DNA of 64,000 bases from Symsagittifera roscoffensis (GCF_963678635.1 NC_087069.1:18328660-18392659), one strand, 5' to 3'. Counted from the stretch's first letter, positions 11,053-23,100 are shown. Made by a program: numbers and translations. Notes: a model not told the origin generated them from the letters alone.

Positions 11053-12015
11053 TCAAGCATCATCTGCTTGTTCTGCTTCTATCATCTCTTTTTTATCATC
11101 ATTGAACAGCTCGAAATTCCTGATTTTGATTTTCTCCTTTGGAACTTCTTCGTTTAGAAGTTCTCTTCGTCTTTTTAAGCATAGGTTTTCCTTCCTCGCA
11201 TCTTCTTTCGATAATGCTGGCAGAAGGTAAATTTCCTCATCTCGCAGCTCATCTCTTTTTTCGAAGCTCTTTGCCAGCACCAATCGTGCTTCATGCTCCA
11301 TTGACAGAGTTATCATTAAAGTTCTTGACTTGATGCGCTCTTTGCTGAATTTCCCTAGCCTTTTTATTTCTTCAATTTGTGGTTTAACTCCTAATTTGCT
11401 TAGTACCTCATGTACTTTTTCGGTTGTGGGGACAAAATTTTCGCCTTTTGATTTCTCGGGATCTTCTCTGATCCCCTGTATACGGAAGCTTTTATTGATA
11501 TTATGATGTATTTCTTGTTTTACTTCTTTTCCAGCTCCTGGTTGAGCTTTCATATCTTTAACAGGTTTCACACTGAGTACATCTGCATAGCTTTTTTCCA
11601 GTTTTTCGCATGTGGTTTTTGTAGCGTTTTTGACTTTTTCATCAACCAATGCCGTCAGCCTTTTTTCCATATTTTCAAGACGTGCTTGTATTCCCTCACT
11701 CTCTTTTTCAATTTTCTCGTTCATTTGCATCATGGTCCTACACTTTATGAAGTTATCTCTTTCGTTATTAGTTAGACATGTGTCGCATAGAAGCATTGCG
11801 TTTAAAACCAAGTCTTTTATGCCATTGATGGCGGTGTTAGTAAGACCAGTGCAGGTGCTCTCAAGATGCATTTGAGCATTGCAAGATACACAACTGAAAC
11901 ATCTGTCCCTGGTATTTATGGGTTTTCTGCACGTTTTGCAATTTTTACTGATATTGGTGGATACAGAGAGAATGAGAAAAAGGGATAGAGAATATTTATT
12001 TGCAATTTGATCCAA
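11053..12015 (-). CDS. LINE ORF1 protein with PHD-like zinc finger and coiled coil
   Basis: This 320-codon frame is intact. Residues ~25-90 carry a PHD/RING-like Cys pattern (CKTCRKPINTRDRCFSC, then CNAQMHL, later LLCDTC). Residues ~95-170 are Lys/Glu-rich and helical. From ~175 a fold typical of ORF1 C-terminal domains follows (FRIQGIREDPEKSKGENFV, later RTLMITLSMEHEARLVL). ORF1 proteins of jockey/CR1-type elements bind RNA and form the ribonucleoprotein particle. The last codons lie just before the first methionine of the endonuclease ORF. I assign the role from domain order and neighbours, not from a named match. Confidence 0.75.
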   Translation of the reverse strand: MDQIANKYSLSLFLILSVSTNISKNCKTCRKPINTRDRCFSCVSCNAQMHLESTCTGLTNTAINGIKDLVLNAMLLCDTCLTNNERDNFIKCRTMMQMNEKIEKESEGIQARLENMEKRLTALVDEKVKNATKTTCEKLEKSYADVLSVKPVKDMKAQPGAGKEVKQEIHHNINKSFRIQGIREDPEKSKGENFVPTTEKVHEVLSKLGVKPQIEEIKRLGKFSKERIKSRTLMITLSMEHEARLVLAKSFEKRDELRDEEIYLLPALSKEDARKENLCLKRRRELLNEEVPKEKIKIRNFELFNDDKKEMIEAEQADDA

Positions 12016-12059
12016 GCCTGGACAATTAAGCCAAGTCCCGTCACGAATTGAAATTTAAA

Positions 12060-12680
12060 TGTGACATTCGACCAGAATGTGAAGAATGCAATCTCTGCAG
12101 ATTTCGAATTTTTGGCAGCGAGCCTTCCGGATTGGTGATTATTAAGAATTAAGAACGCTATTGGAACGATTGGCCAAACGGTGAGGGCTAGAACATTCTG
12201 GTATTTTGAAATTTTGAAAATTCGAATTATGACGTCATATTTCTGAGAAACGTCAGAAACGGCCATTTTGGCAGAAAAGCTAGAAAACAACAGAACAACA
12301 TTAGTTGAGCGGACGAGAAGTACGAAAAGTGTGAGAAAAAACAATAGCAGATTGCAGAAATAGCAGGGAACACTCCGAGTTGCAACTATTGTGTCGCTAC
12401 AATAGTTGCAAGGCCGTTGCAGACAACGGTGAAGGGTGGAGGACAGCCTTCCGGATTAAGAAGAAGTCAAGATTAGCGAGCTTGATTCAGTGGATTCAAG
12501 AATCCGGAAGGGTTTCGGGACTGGAACTTTTAGCTTGTTATATAAACTTTTAGCTTCTTGTCATGTCCTGATTTGAATTTAATTAACATCTAGATTCATT
12601 TTGATAAGGATGAGAAGCTAGGAGTTGGGGGAAAGGGTTGATCCATCTTCGATGGAGATGATGATTTTGTCTACAGAACA
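12060..12680 (+). repeat. 5' LTR of the giant element
   Basis: 621 bp, TG...CA, matching 37315-37935 at a constant offset of 25255 with about 13 substitutions by eye and no indel. A TATA-like box (TATAAA) is at 12541-12546. CCTTCCGGATT at 12447-12457 and AATCCGGAAGG at 12501-12511 are perfectly complementary, so the transcript can form an 11-bp stem. The minus-strand open frame across the LTR (142 codons) is shared with the other LTR and has no recognisable content. Confidence 0.92.
12541..12546 (+). promoter_or_regulatory. Candidate TATA box in 5' LTR
   Basis: TATAAA within TTGTTATATAAACT, 140 bp before the end of the LTR and conserved in the 3' copy (37796-37801). Its position suits a promoter driving the genomic transcript. 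No transcription start can be seen directly. Confidence 0.35.
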
Positions 12681-15545
12681 AATCTACTCACATTTTATCT
12701 ACTCACATTAACGCCCTTAATAGGCCTAAACCGCCGGGGCGGAAGGGTAGTTCGGAACGCGGAAGCCTTCCGGATTACCGTGAATAGCTTTTTAACTTAG
12801 TTAAGACCCAAAATTCACGAATCAGGAAGGGTGGGGGGATCGGCCATTCCCTCGTTCCATGAGAGGTTTGTGACCAAAAACACTTAAAGATATATATAAA
12901 ACCAAATAAAAAGTAGTATAGTACCCAAGAAAAACAAAAAACATAAAAAATACCCGAAAAAACCAAAAACAGTAAAAAAGTAAAAAAATCAGTAGAAATC
13001 ATCCCCCCAGACAAGATGTGATCCGAACCCCCCGTTTGTTGTTGATAGATATATTGTTGTTACAGGCATTTATATCAGTCAGGATCGTTACGATCAGTTT
13101 TGTAGTCCGTTTGTGAGGCTTGTACTTTAGGGTTATTTGAGCATTTAAGCACGTTAATGATAAATTGCGCTCAATCCGGAAGGGTCAGCTGATTTGCGCT
13201 CAATTCGGAAGGGTCTTGGGAGAAGACTGATCCGGCAAGCAGTACAAGGAGTAACAAGAAAGGGCTCAACGACAACAACAATCGACTGTTGGGTATCGTT
13301 AACAAGTTTTGTATCCCTTTTGGTACAAAAATTAAGATAGTAATCTGTGGGGGGCTCGACAGTGCTGCACTGTAGTGACCCTTCACCGAACTGCGAATAT
13401 CCGAGTTAAGCACCTTAATTCGGATATTAAACAAACCCGGAGGGGTATAGTATTACTAATATTATTAATTATATAGCCTCTATTAATAGTCTTATATCGT
13501 TTTTCAGTCAAAAACAACGAAAACAGACCGGTTTTTAGGGTCAAAATAGCGATATTTTGATCCCCCACAAGTCGCGATTTTTGAAATATCGATATTTTTT
13601 GAAACAAAAAAAAGCGCTAAGTTAGTGTGCTACATCGTAACTGCACTACCATAATAGATAGAACCGGTTAAGTTAAGTTCGAAAGTGGTTGGAACTATTT
13701 TGGTACCGAAAACCGAAATTTCGTGATTTTTGAGAAAACGAAACACTATAAATTTAGAAATTTTTTTGAAATTTTTGAGTTACGACAGTAAAAATAGTTG
13801 TTCGGACAACGTCCACTAGTGAATCTACAAGTTTTAAAACCCGCTACCCGAAAGCCTTCCGGATTGCAGAGAAATCGAACTTAACGTGTTTGATTTGGTG
13901 GATTCATCAATCCGGAGGGGTAAAGGTAGCATAGTTTTTCGCAATTTTCTTCTACAAAAGCGTTTTAGATCGGGTCTTTTGCATTGAACTAGAAGAGTAT
14001 AGGCCTTCTAAGCTCGGATCAATAATTTTTAGGACGAAAGGACCAGATTTGCGGAAAAAGAGACGTTTTGGTTAATAACTTTGGAACTACTGAGCATATT
14101 GAGTTGATCTTGGTACCAATAGATCAGAAATTAGCTGAGCTTACTGAAAGGGACAGAAATTTTTCGGAAAAAAAAAGCGTGAAAATTTTTGAGATTGTTT
14201 TTAGCAAATTCCTCAATTTGGAAGGGTACACCCTTCACGTTTTACAAAAATTTTTTAGAAAAGCCCTTATAACCCTACCAAAAGGTAATAGCGGTTGAAT
14301 AAATCAACTTTAGGCTGTTCTAGACGAAAAGGGAAGGCTGAAGGCACAGCAAAAGCTTAAGCGAGCCGAAGTTAGGCGAGCGATAAGACCCTTCACCGTT
14401 AGTGTGAATTGTCAGATAAGAGGCTTAACTTCAATCCGGAAGGGTCTAGGAAAGTAGTACATACCCTTCCTAGTTAATTGAAAGAGCAAAATTGCATCGG
14501 AAAACGTATCCGGAGGGGTATAGGTTGAAAGAAGGAAATCTCCGAAAAGCTACTTTTACAAAACCGGAGGGCTCCCAATCCGGAGGGGTCAAAGATTTTT
14601 CAAGTTAGGAGGGGTCCGAATCCGGAGGGGTCTTATAGTTGCTAATTCGGAGGGGTCCAAATCCGGAGGGGTCTTATATTAACTAACTCAGAAGGGTCCC
14701 AATCCGGAGGGGTCCAGATTCTGCCAGTCCGGAAGGGTCCTATTTGTGCCAATCAGGAGGGGTATTATTTTATTAAAGGACTTAGGTAGACGGAAGAAAG
14801 ACTAAAGTGAGAGGCATTAGGTTAATAGCACACAGGCTAGGTATCAGTGACTGCACTGATAACTTGCCTTTCAATAAGAACCAGACCAAAACATAACAGG
14901 TCCGAACTCGGATATTCGCGACACTAAGTCTATATTAAAAAGAGCGTGATTCATTGGTGTGGATTGCAACATAATACGTTTTTGTGAAAAGTGACTGCCC
15001 TGAGGATTTTAGTAGGTCTAGCTCGGGCAGTCCGAAGGCAGATAGGTAACACAGTACTCGGTGGGTGCAATAGACGCCCACTTGAGAAAATTACTGCCTT
15101 CAAAATTTTGTCTGTTTGGTGCAGCACCGAGCAGGGAAAGCTTTTTCTTTAAAAGGCAAGTTCGACTATTGTACTGCGACCGACTAAGAGTACATTACAC
15201 ACACGTTTTTTTTCATAGAGACATTCATACTCTGTCATTATATATTTTTTTAGTTTTTGATTCTAAATCAACATAAACTGTGCTTGATTGGGTAGTGAGT
15301 ACACTATCTTTTAAATTGACTGATAACATCATATTGTGCTAGTTTTCAAATCTTACGACCGATAATCGGTTAGTGTGAATAAATTTTATACAAACTGTAC
15401 TCTGATAACATACAGGGATTCGTGGTCACTATATAAAAGAATCTTGTGAAATTTATTGTGTTGTGTCATTATTATTGTTAATAAAACTACAAGGTCTCCA
15501 GTAATCGAGTTAAGTGTATAGGCATTAAAAAGTGACAAATAGAGA
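12681..15545 (+). other. Long untranslated leader of the giant element with CCGGA(A/G)GGGTC repeats
   Basis: 2.9 kb without a credible ORF lies between the 5' LTR and gag. It is studded with variants of CAATCCGGAGGGGTC: for example 13172, 13201, 13908, 14432, 14508, 14576, 14618, 14645, 14659, 14700 and 14726, with about ten in 14430-14770. The reverse complement CCTTCCGGATT occurs at 12766 and 13855; the latter can pair with 13908-13918. No clear tRNA-complementary primer-binding site follows the LTR; instead ATCTACTCACA occurs twice right after it. Leaders this long usually hold packaging and dimerisation signals; that role is inferred. Confidence 0.75.
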
Positions 15546-18383
15546 ATGAGTCTAGACAAGTCAAGGATACCAAAACGAGGTAATAGCTCTAGGAAATTCA
15601 TACCTGAAAAGCAAAGAAAAATGATGACCGATCCTTTTGTGGATTGGATCAAGCGATCCCGGTCCGACAAAGGGGAGAGGGTTTCAGGCAGAATGGTTGA
15701 AACGAGAAGTCAGAAGACCTCAGAAGAGCGAAAAGAACTGTTAGAAGTGGAGGTCAATACGGACCATACCATGAACGACAACCAGGAAGAAAATGGACTG
15801 GAAGGGAGATGCAGAAGGCTGGCGAGTGAATCTACTCCGGTAGAACAAGGCCATGATTTTGCCACTTCCACCGGCACATTGGATCGAGAGGAGATGTCGG
15901 AACTGTCCGACATCTCGGCTGAAATAACGGCAACTAGAAGATCTCCGACAGACAACACTATGATGGCAGGCGGAACTGGGAAACAAACAACGTCATCATC
16001 ATTCTCAGAAAGAATGAAGAACACCTTCGGAAACATCTTTCCATTCAGCATGGGAGGAGGAGCAGGAAACGACGGTGAATCCCAGGAGGAAGAGGATGAA
16101 GAGGAGCAAGGGGACTTTGGATCTCAAGTCAGCCTCAATAGTTCGATCTAGGAGAATGAGGCACACATCGGAAGAGAGACTGGAACCATGGACAAATTTG
16201 GTGTAGTGACAACGATAAGCAAAGAGGCAAACACACCGGGCCAGTCAAAAGACTTCGCGATTAGGACAAGTTCAGAGCCACAAACTGGAGAGAGTAGAAC
16301 CAGAGGGCTAGGCAACGCGTCAGTGGATCCTGAAATAGATAATGAAAAGACGTTGAAGCAGAGAGTCAAGGCCCGGATCTCGACCAGCACGAAGCTACCT
16401 GGGACTGACAGGGTTACACCACCACTAGTGACGCCACTCGTGGATAACGGGGCAGCACTAGAGGAAGCCTTAAACAACATAGTGGAAAGTTTAGGAGAAC
16501 AAAACGAGCAGATGTCAATAAGGATGAGTGAACTAGAAAGAGCAGTTCACATTGAAAGAGAAAGTCTGCGGGAAGAAATAAACCGCAACAGACAAGAAGT
16601 TGGCAGGAGCGAAAAACGCTTGAAAGAAAGAACGGACGAACATATGGCGAGGAACTTGTCGCGAATGACAAGAGAGGCGGAACAGCGAGAGTTACGCTTA
16701 AGAGACGACATGGAGAAGTTAAGAATTCAGCAAGAGCAGTCTCTTGGGACTCTTGACACAAAGATAGACGCCATGATGGAGAGGCGAACTCAGGCTATCA
16801 TGGATAGGTTGGACGGGCTACTAAGCAGCAAGAGTGGACCAAAAGAAGGAGAACCGAACTCGGGAGGTCCCAGCAGGGAACCGAGGGTGAACTTCAATGA
16901 ACATCAAAAGAGGAAGACGTATGGATCCACTAGAGGCAGGGGCAGTTCATCAGACTATGCCACAAGGGGTAATGGAGCATGGGGCCCGAACAGTAGAGCA
17001 AGTTCAACGGGGAACAGACAAACCTCTAACGAACGACCAACGCAAGGCACACATGCGACTGGGAGAAGTGATTCCGGCAACAGGAGGCATGCAAGCCCGA
17101 GGAAGAGTCATGTGGGCCAAGCGGGAAACACTCACGGCGATTCGGATTGCAGGGATGCACGGCATACGGAGCCTTTGACGAGGTGTGAGGACACTCAAGC
17201 GCGACACTCAAGAGACTCTACGGCAATGGCCACAGCATTTGAACCCCTAAACAGGTCTTTGGAGACATTCCTGACAAGGTTATCCAGAACCAATGAACGC
17301 AGTGAGAAGTCCAGAAGAGTCTTTAAGAAACCAGGATGCTACAAAGATGAATCTGATGGCTGTGTTGATACCTGGATAGAGGTACTGAAGCTGCATTTCG
17401 AGGAAGAGGACTTGTCGGAGAGACAGGAATGCAGCGCGCTCACCAGCAACTTAGAAGGGACAGCCCTGAACTGTGTCATGGCCAAGAAGCAATATCAACG
17501 TGACACTGCTGAGAAAATCTTCGAAATCTTGTTAAACCGTTTTGGATCAGGGTTGCAGGGGCACCAGGAGATGATGCGCTTCGAGAAATGGAGGCAACGA
17601 GAAGATGAAACGATAGACAAGTTTCTCGATGATTTGGAAATGCTGAGGAGACGCAGCCAACCGGACGAGTCAAACCGAAGGATGAACTTGGCCGTAGCCT
17701 CAAAATTCATCAATGGTGTGAAGAATGATGAACTTCGTACGATGCTAGCAACTTATTAGACACCACTATCAACCAATGCGCCAACACCGGAGGAGTTGAG
17801 GCTCAAATCAAAAGAGTATCTTTTGTTGAAACCTCCTTCGAGATCTGGATATTACTAGAACAATTATGGCAATTTTAACAACGGACCAGCAAACCAAGGG
17901 AACAATTGGTACAAACCGAGGGAGGATATGGACAGGAGACGCTCTTCTGCTAATTGCAGTTCAACGGACCATCATGCGTCATCATGCCCAGCTTACAAAC
18001 AAGGCATGAAAGCAATAGGCTTTAGCCTCGAGGACGAAGATGCGTCAGAATTGGACCATGAGGATTTCATAAGAGGAGTAATTGCGAAATTCGGCCCGAG
18101 GTGTTTCTTTTGCAACTTGGAAGGTCATTTTAAATCAGATTGTCCGCAATTCTGGGATGCAGTGGCAGACATTAAGCATCCAAGACATGAAGAAGCTTTG
18201 TCAGGAGTGAAAGCCAGCAAGGCTCGACTTTTGAGTGAAGCGGAGGCACGCAGAAAGGATAAAGCTCAAGAGCTGGCGGCAAAGAAAATGCAAGCGGTAA
18301 CAGAGGAGACACGTGAGCCGCAACCAGCAACTGCGGCTGATGACTTCAAGATCGATTATAAGGCAGCCGCAAGGCGGCTCTAA
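15546..18383 (+). pseudogene. gag: gag of the giant element, interrupted by three in-frame TAG codons
   Basis: Three open segments, 15546-16151, 16188-17759 and 17928-18383, lie in the same frame, separated only by TAG at 16149, 17757 and 17856. Order: acidic/basic N-terminus; coiled coil (~16480-16820); Arg/Gly/Ser-rich linker; retrotransposon-gag domain (~17340-17760, including DTWIEVLKLHFEE and EKWRQREDETIDKFLDDLE); two zinc knuckles. Knuckle 1 reads SANCSSTDHHASSC, so its first Cys is Ser; the remnant at the left edge has Cys there. Knuckle 2, CFFCNLEGHFKSDC, is intact. Gag ends at TAA 18381 and pol continues in the -1 frame. The stops may be mutations or, less likely, read-through sites. 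Confidence 0.85.
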
Positions 18384-20098
18384 TTAGAGTACAGCAGGAA
18401 CTAGTGACGAAAGAGATCGAACAAAAAGTGAAACTTGAACTGGAAAATGAGAAGCTTCAGGAGCAACTGAATACCTTCGAAGCAACGGAGTTCGAAGAAA
18501 CGAAAGCACCAAGCAGTTTAAACATGAAACTTAAAGTGATCTCCGGTAGGAGGTTCGGCATGGTGCCGCAAGGAAACAAGATACAGTCGATAATCTCAGT
18601 GGCTGGACACCAGGTAATAAGAAATCTGAGTGAACCATCCGAGTTCACTTTGATGCATTTGGACACATATGCAGATTATCTGAGGCAGGTGGAGCCACGC
18701 ACCGAGTCGAGAGCTGTGCGAGCACTACTAACGACGGGTGTCCCTCGCATGAAGAAACTTCATGGACGCTACCTAGAGGTCTATGGGCCGTATCAAGTAA
18801 TGCTGAACGTGGATGGAATAAGTATCTACACCAGGACTTATGTAACAACAGATGATGACCAAATGGGGCAGATCTATTTGGGTGAAGAGGAACTCAAAGT
18901 CCGCAGGATAGGCCATGACGCCATGATGGAACAAGACGCGGTACACATTGGATATGAAGCAGATGTGACAGCACATCTGCTCGACACCAACGGAACAAAA
19001 ATCGGAGTCACAGGGCTTCTGGACACAGGAGCGGTAGTGAGTGTGATGCCGATAAAAACTTGGGAAAGAATGGGCTTCACGCGGGAAGATCTGATTCCTA
19101 CGAATCTCCGACTGGCCGCAACCAATCGAGGAGCTATCTACGTAGCCGGAAGAACACCAATAACCATCCTCCACATGGGAGGGAGAGATCTTTGGATGAG
19201 CTTCCTGGTGGTAGAGAATCTGGACGACGCCGACCAATTCATCCTTGGCAGAGATTTTGTCAGGAATTTTGACGTGATGATTGATTTGAACAATGGTCTG
19301 ATACGGATTAGAAACCCAGACCGAAAGTATGTTAAGAGACCAATTAATAGGATAATAACAGACGAAAACAAGGTACCAATTTTTTCGGATAGAAAAGTAA
19401 AACTACAACCAGGACAAGCTGTGGTAGCAATTTTTAGAATGAGAAATTTAAGTTCGTTAAGTGATAGTACTCGGGTTTGCTTAGTACCGAATCCAATTAG
19501 TCAGAGTTCGGTGATTTTAGGCCGGAGCTTCTCGGTAACGCGAAACGGACTGTGTGTCAGTGTGTTGTTGAACACACTGGACACCACGGTTTCAATCCAG
19601 CGTGGAAAGAAGCTTGGCTACGCTTTGCCGATGAGGACCGACTATGAGGAGACACAAAACTTGAAGAAATATAGTGTGAAAGACTGTCCTTATCATGCCA
19701 ATAAAGATAAAATTTTAAAGAGGATTAATGAATTAAAATCTATTCATAAATTGTTTTCAAAGAAATCCGAAACGGACGACGGCTTATCAAGCTGCTCGAA
19801 TTTTCCGGAACGTCCCTCGTCATATGAACTAGAATCTGACAAACCGGTTTTGACAGAGATAGAACATTTAAAAGGGAAGATAGGTGAGGGAGATTTCGAA
19901 AAATTGCGGGACCTCCTAAATCGGAACGCAGATGTATTTTCAAAACATAAGGCGGATATCGGTTGCTGTAATTTCGTCGAACACGAAATCGAACTAGAAG
20001 AGGGCGCCGTTCCCCATAGGGAAGGCGCAAGGCGAATGACGCCACACAAATCGGAAGCGTGCCGAGCGGAAATAGAAATGTTGCTGAATACGACATGA
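18384..20098 (+). CDS. pol: pol, N-terminal part: aspartic protease and start of RT (truncated by deletion)
   Basis: The frame is -1 relative to gag and open from about 18380, so I take it as fused to Gag by -1 frameshifting rather than started at the GTG at 18404. The first ~100 residues are helical (IEQKVKLELENEKLQEQL). The protease has the catalytic box LLDTGAVVSVMP (Asp207 counted from 18404) and the later FILGRDFVRNFDV. The end carries the lead-in to RT (MTPHKSEACRAEIEMLL), then stops at TGA 20096-20098 because one G is lost and the RT core is deleted. The protease would process Gag-Pol. Confidence 0.87.
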
Positions 20099-20140
20099 TG
20101 GAACTTCTGCATCTGAATACGACTTCTGCAAGGTGTATCC
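20080..20140 (+). other. RT deletion junction with filler DNA
   Basis: Sequence that should enter the RT fingers jumps straight to the connection before RNase H. At the join, CTGAATACGAC occurs at about 20092 and again about 20111, and ACTTCTGCA occurs at about 20103 and 20121, like patch synthesis during end joining. The RT palm, with the catalytic aspartates still seen in the left-edge remnant, is absent. Judged by usual RT lengths, several hundred base pairs are gone. Confidence 0.85.
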
Positions 20141-23100
20141 GATGCAGAAGCTGATGCGCAACAAAGGGAAAAAGTTCGAATGGAACGATGAAGCACAAGT
20201 TGCCTTCGAGAACATAAAGCGGGAACTGTGCGAAGCGCCAGTGCTATGCATGCCTACGGAAAAGGGCATGTATGTTCTTGACACAGACGCATCAGTAGTA
20301 GCCATCTCAGGAATATTGCACCAGGAGCAAGAATGGAATGGAAGAACGGTTCTCTGTCCCATTGCATACGGCAGCAAGGTCTTGAGTGACACTGAGATGA
20401 AATATGGCGCACCAAAAGCAGAAATGTTTGCAGTAGTCACATTTGTGGAAAAATACCGCGCATATATGGGGAGCGCTCCCTTTAAGTTACGCGTAGACAA
20501 CAGAGCGTTACCCTGGTTGAAGACCTACTCGATGGATCAGAGTTATATTGGTAGATGGATAGTAAGATTGGGTGGCTACCATAAAATAATCGAACACAGG
20601 ATGCGTGATAAACATCAGAATGCTGACAGCCTCAGCAAGAAAATTGAGTTCTATGAAAGATTGGAGCAGAAGCAAGCCAATCAGGCGGAAATAAAGGAGG
20701 GATTCTCGTTTCTGGACAAAGAAGTTTATGAAGCGCTTCCCTTAACGAGATGGTTAGATAAGTCTGGACATCCAATTCCAGGGCACCCTGAGTTACCTGT
20801 AGAGAAAGCAGCCGAGATAAAGATCCTATCCAAGGAGGACCCGGTCCCCTTGGATCTGTTGCTGCGCTCGAATCTGGTCCAGCAAGAACTCTCTTGCATG
20901 AATATAAACAGCCTCTCATTATTGGATAAAACGGTGCAAGTCACACCGCAAGTGATGCGGATGCTGGGTGGATTGTTAGAAAGAGAAGTGACCAGAGATG
21001 ACCCCGAGTGGACAGCAGCAGTGGCATCGCTAGCAGTCAGTGAGAAGGTGAAGATCATGCCGTCCAGACGACAGCACGAGGAGAACGAGAGGGATTGTAG
21101 GACAATAGTTCAGCAACTAGTATCCTCAATACCTCAAGATATTTTAACCAGTACTTCTTACGGACAGAAAGAACAGGGGAGCAGCAAGCGAAAGAAAACC
21201 GTCACCTTCGTGGACCAGGATAAGGAAGGTGAAAAGTTAGAACAAAATCTGCTGCAAGACTATTTGTCCGGGGAGACGGATGATGAGAAGAACCAGCGAT
21301 CACAAGATCAACACCCGGGACAAGAAAATTTGTCCGGGGAGTCTGAGATAGACGAGAAAATTCCTGATGAGAAACAGGACCTAGAGAACAAGGTTTTGTC
21401 CGGGGAGTTCAGATGGATGCAAAGAAAGCACAGATATGATCTGAAGGAGCGTGCAGTCTCCAGCACAACCTCTTCGACGGATGATAATTCAGGAAGCTCA
21501 CGAATGGACACCTATTCAGACAGGAATTCGAGCTCGGGATCAGAACTGTCAGAACTAGCGATACACACGCTACTAGTGGAAACTCGGGCAAGGGACCTGG
21601 ACAGAGAGGTGTACCAGGATCCTGACAGCGATCGCTACCTTATACCAAGCGAAAGAATCTTTGACAACGCAGCGGATGACTTGGAGACAATAGCGGTATC
21701 GAAACGCTCGATAAGCCTGTTGCCGCAGAAAGAGGTAGTCAGGACTGATCTTCTGCCGTTTGAACAAGAAACACAACCGTTGGCGAAGATTTGGTGCGTT
21801 AAGATGGAAGAAGACACACATCATCCCAACGAGCTGAATAGTCAGATGAGGGTCATGAAGACGTACTTGAAGGCGAGATACAGACTCTCGGACCTTCTAA
21901 GGGCGCAGAGAAATGATCGCATGACAAGCAACCTGAAAAATTGGATCGAGAATGATTCTCCGGATAAAGGGGACCTCGAGGAAGATAGTTATCGCATCGC
22001 GAGACAATACTTCATGCAGAAGGAAGGGAGGTTATCTTTGAACAAGGACGGGATTGTGGCTTGCAAAAGAAGGGAGGAAGACAGAGTCCTATATAACGCG
22101 ATAGTGTTACCGCAACTCTATCAGACAGAACTATTATTCAGGTCACATGATCAAATGGGCCATCAGGGGATCGACAAAGTATATCAGAGGATTCTGAAGC
22201 GCTTTGAGTGGCCTGGGATGAAAAAGGCATGCGAGAAATGGGTAACAGCATGTCTGTCATGTCAACAGGTCAAGGATCCAAGGAAGTTGCAATTTCCTTT
22301 ACAATCGATCGAGTCGTCTGAATTCAACGAGGTGGTGCAAATAGATCACCAAAAGATATGCATGACAGACAATGGTTACAATCAGGTGCTGGTCATGATA
22401 GATCATTTTACGAAGTATGCAGAGGCCGTGCCCTGCATAACAGCTTCGGCGGAAGAGACATGCGACCACCTGATCAATACGTGGATAGCGAGAAATGATT
22501 GTCCGATGACGTTTCAATCGGATAATGGAACAGCTTTCGTAGGAGAGCTTACGAAAGAGCGTATGAGACGCTCACAGGTCACTCAGGCTCATTCCACGAC
22601 ATACCACCCTCAGACGAATGGCTTAGTGGAAAGACAGAATAGGACGTTAGTGTCGATGCTAAGAGTATTTTGTTCCAGGTACATGACCGATTGGGACAGA
22701 TACCTTCCACAGGTGATGGGAGCATATAACAGCACGCAACACTCCACCACTGGAGTCAGTCCACACATGATGCTAACTGGACACGAAAAGTCTTTACCCT
22801 TAACCTTCTTCTACCCAGAATATGAGGGAAAGAAAACGTCCCCACAGGTCTACGTGAGGGATGTGATCAGACGCCAACAGGAGTTGAACGATTTGTGTAG
22901 ACGAAACACTCAGCAGGCACAGGCAAGGCAGAGGAAAAAATTCGACAAGAAAGCAGCTGGTGCAAAGGCTTACTCGGTGGGAGACTACGTATGGGTATTT
23001 CAGAACGTTATACCACCGAAAGGGCCAAAGAAGCTCCTAAAAAAGTGGAGGGGACCCTTCATGATTACAGAGGTGCACCAGCAGAGACGCTTTTATAGAC

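Larger units (their letters stand above)
8192..12040 (-). mobile_element. Jockey/CR1-type non-LTR retrotransposon (LINE), near full length
   Basis: On the minus strand the order is ORF1 with a zinc-binding N-terminus (12015-11053), AP endonuclease (from 11028), a linker (10439-9687), RT (9680-9031), the post-RT region (9086-8497), a short 3' UTR and a (CAA)n tail. ORF2 is split by several frameshifts and at least one stop, so the copy is inactive, but little is missing. The ORF1 start lies within 50 bp of the 5' LTR of the giant element, so the LTR element inserted beside or into the 5' end of this LINE, or the LINE was truncated there. Confidence 0.85.

Noticed and set aside
11916-12344. 142-codon minus-strand frame over the 5' LTR, and its twin at 37177-37599
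   Set aside because: Same sequence in both LTRs, strongly hydrophobic by composition, no motif; it is LTR DNA.
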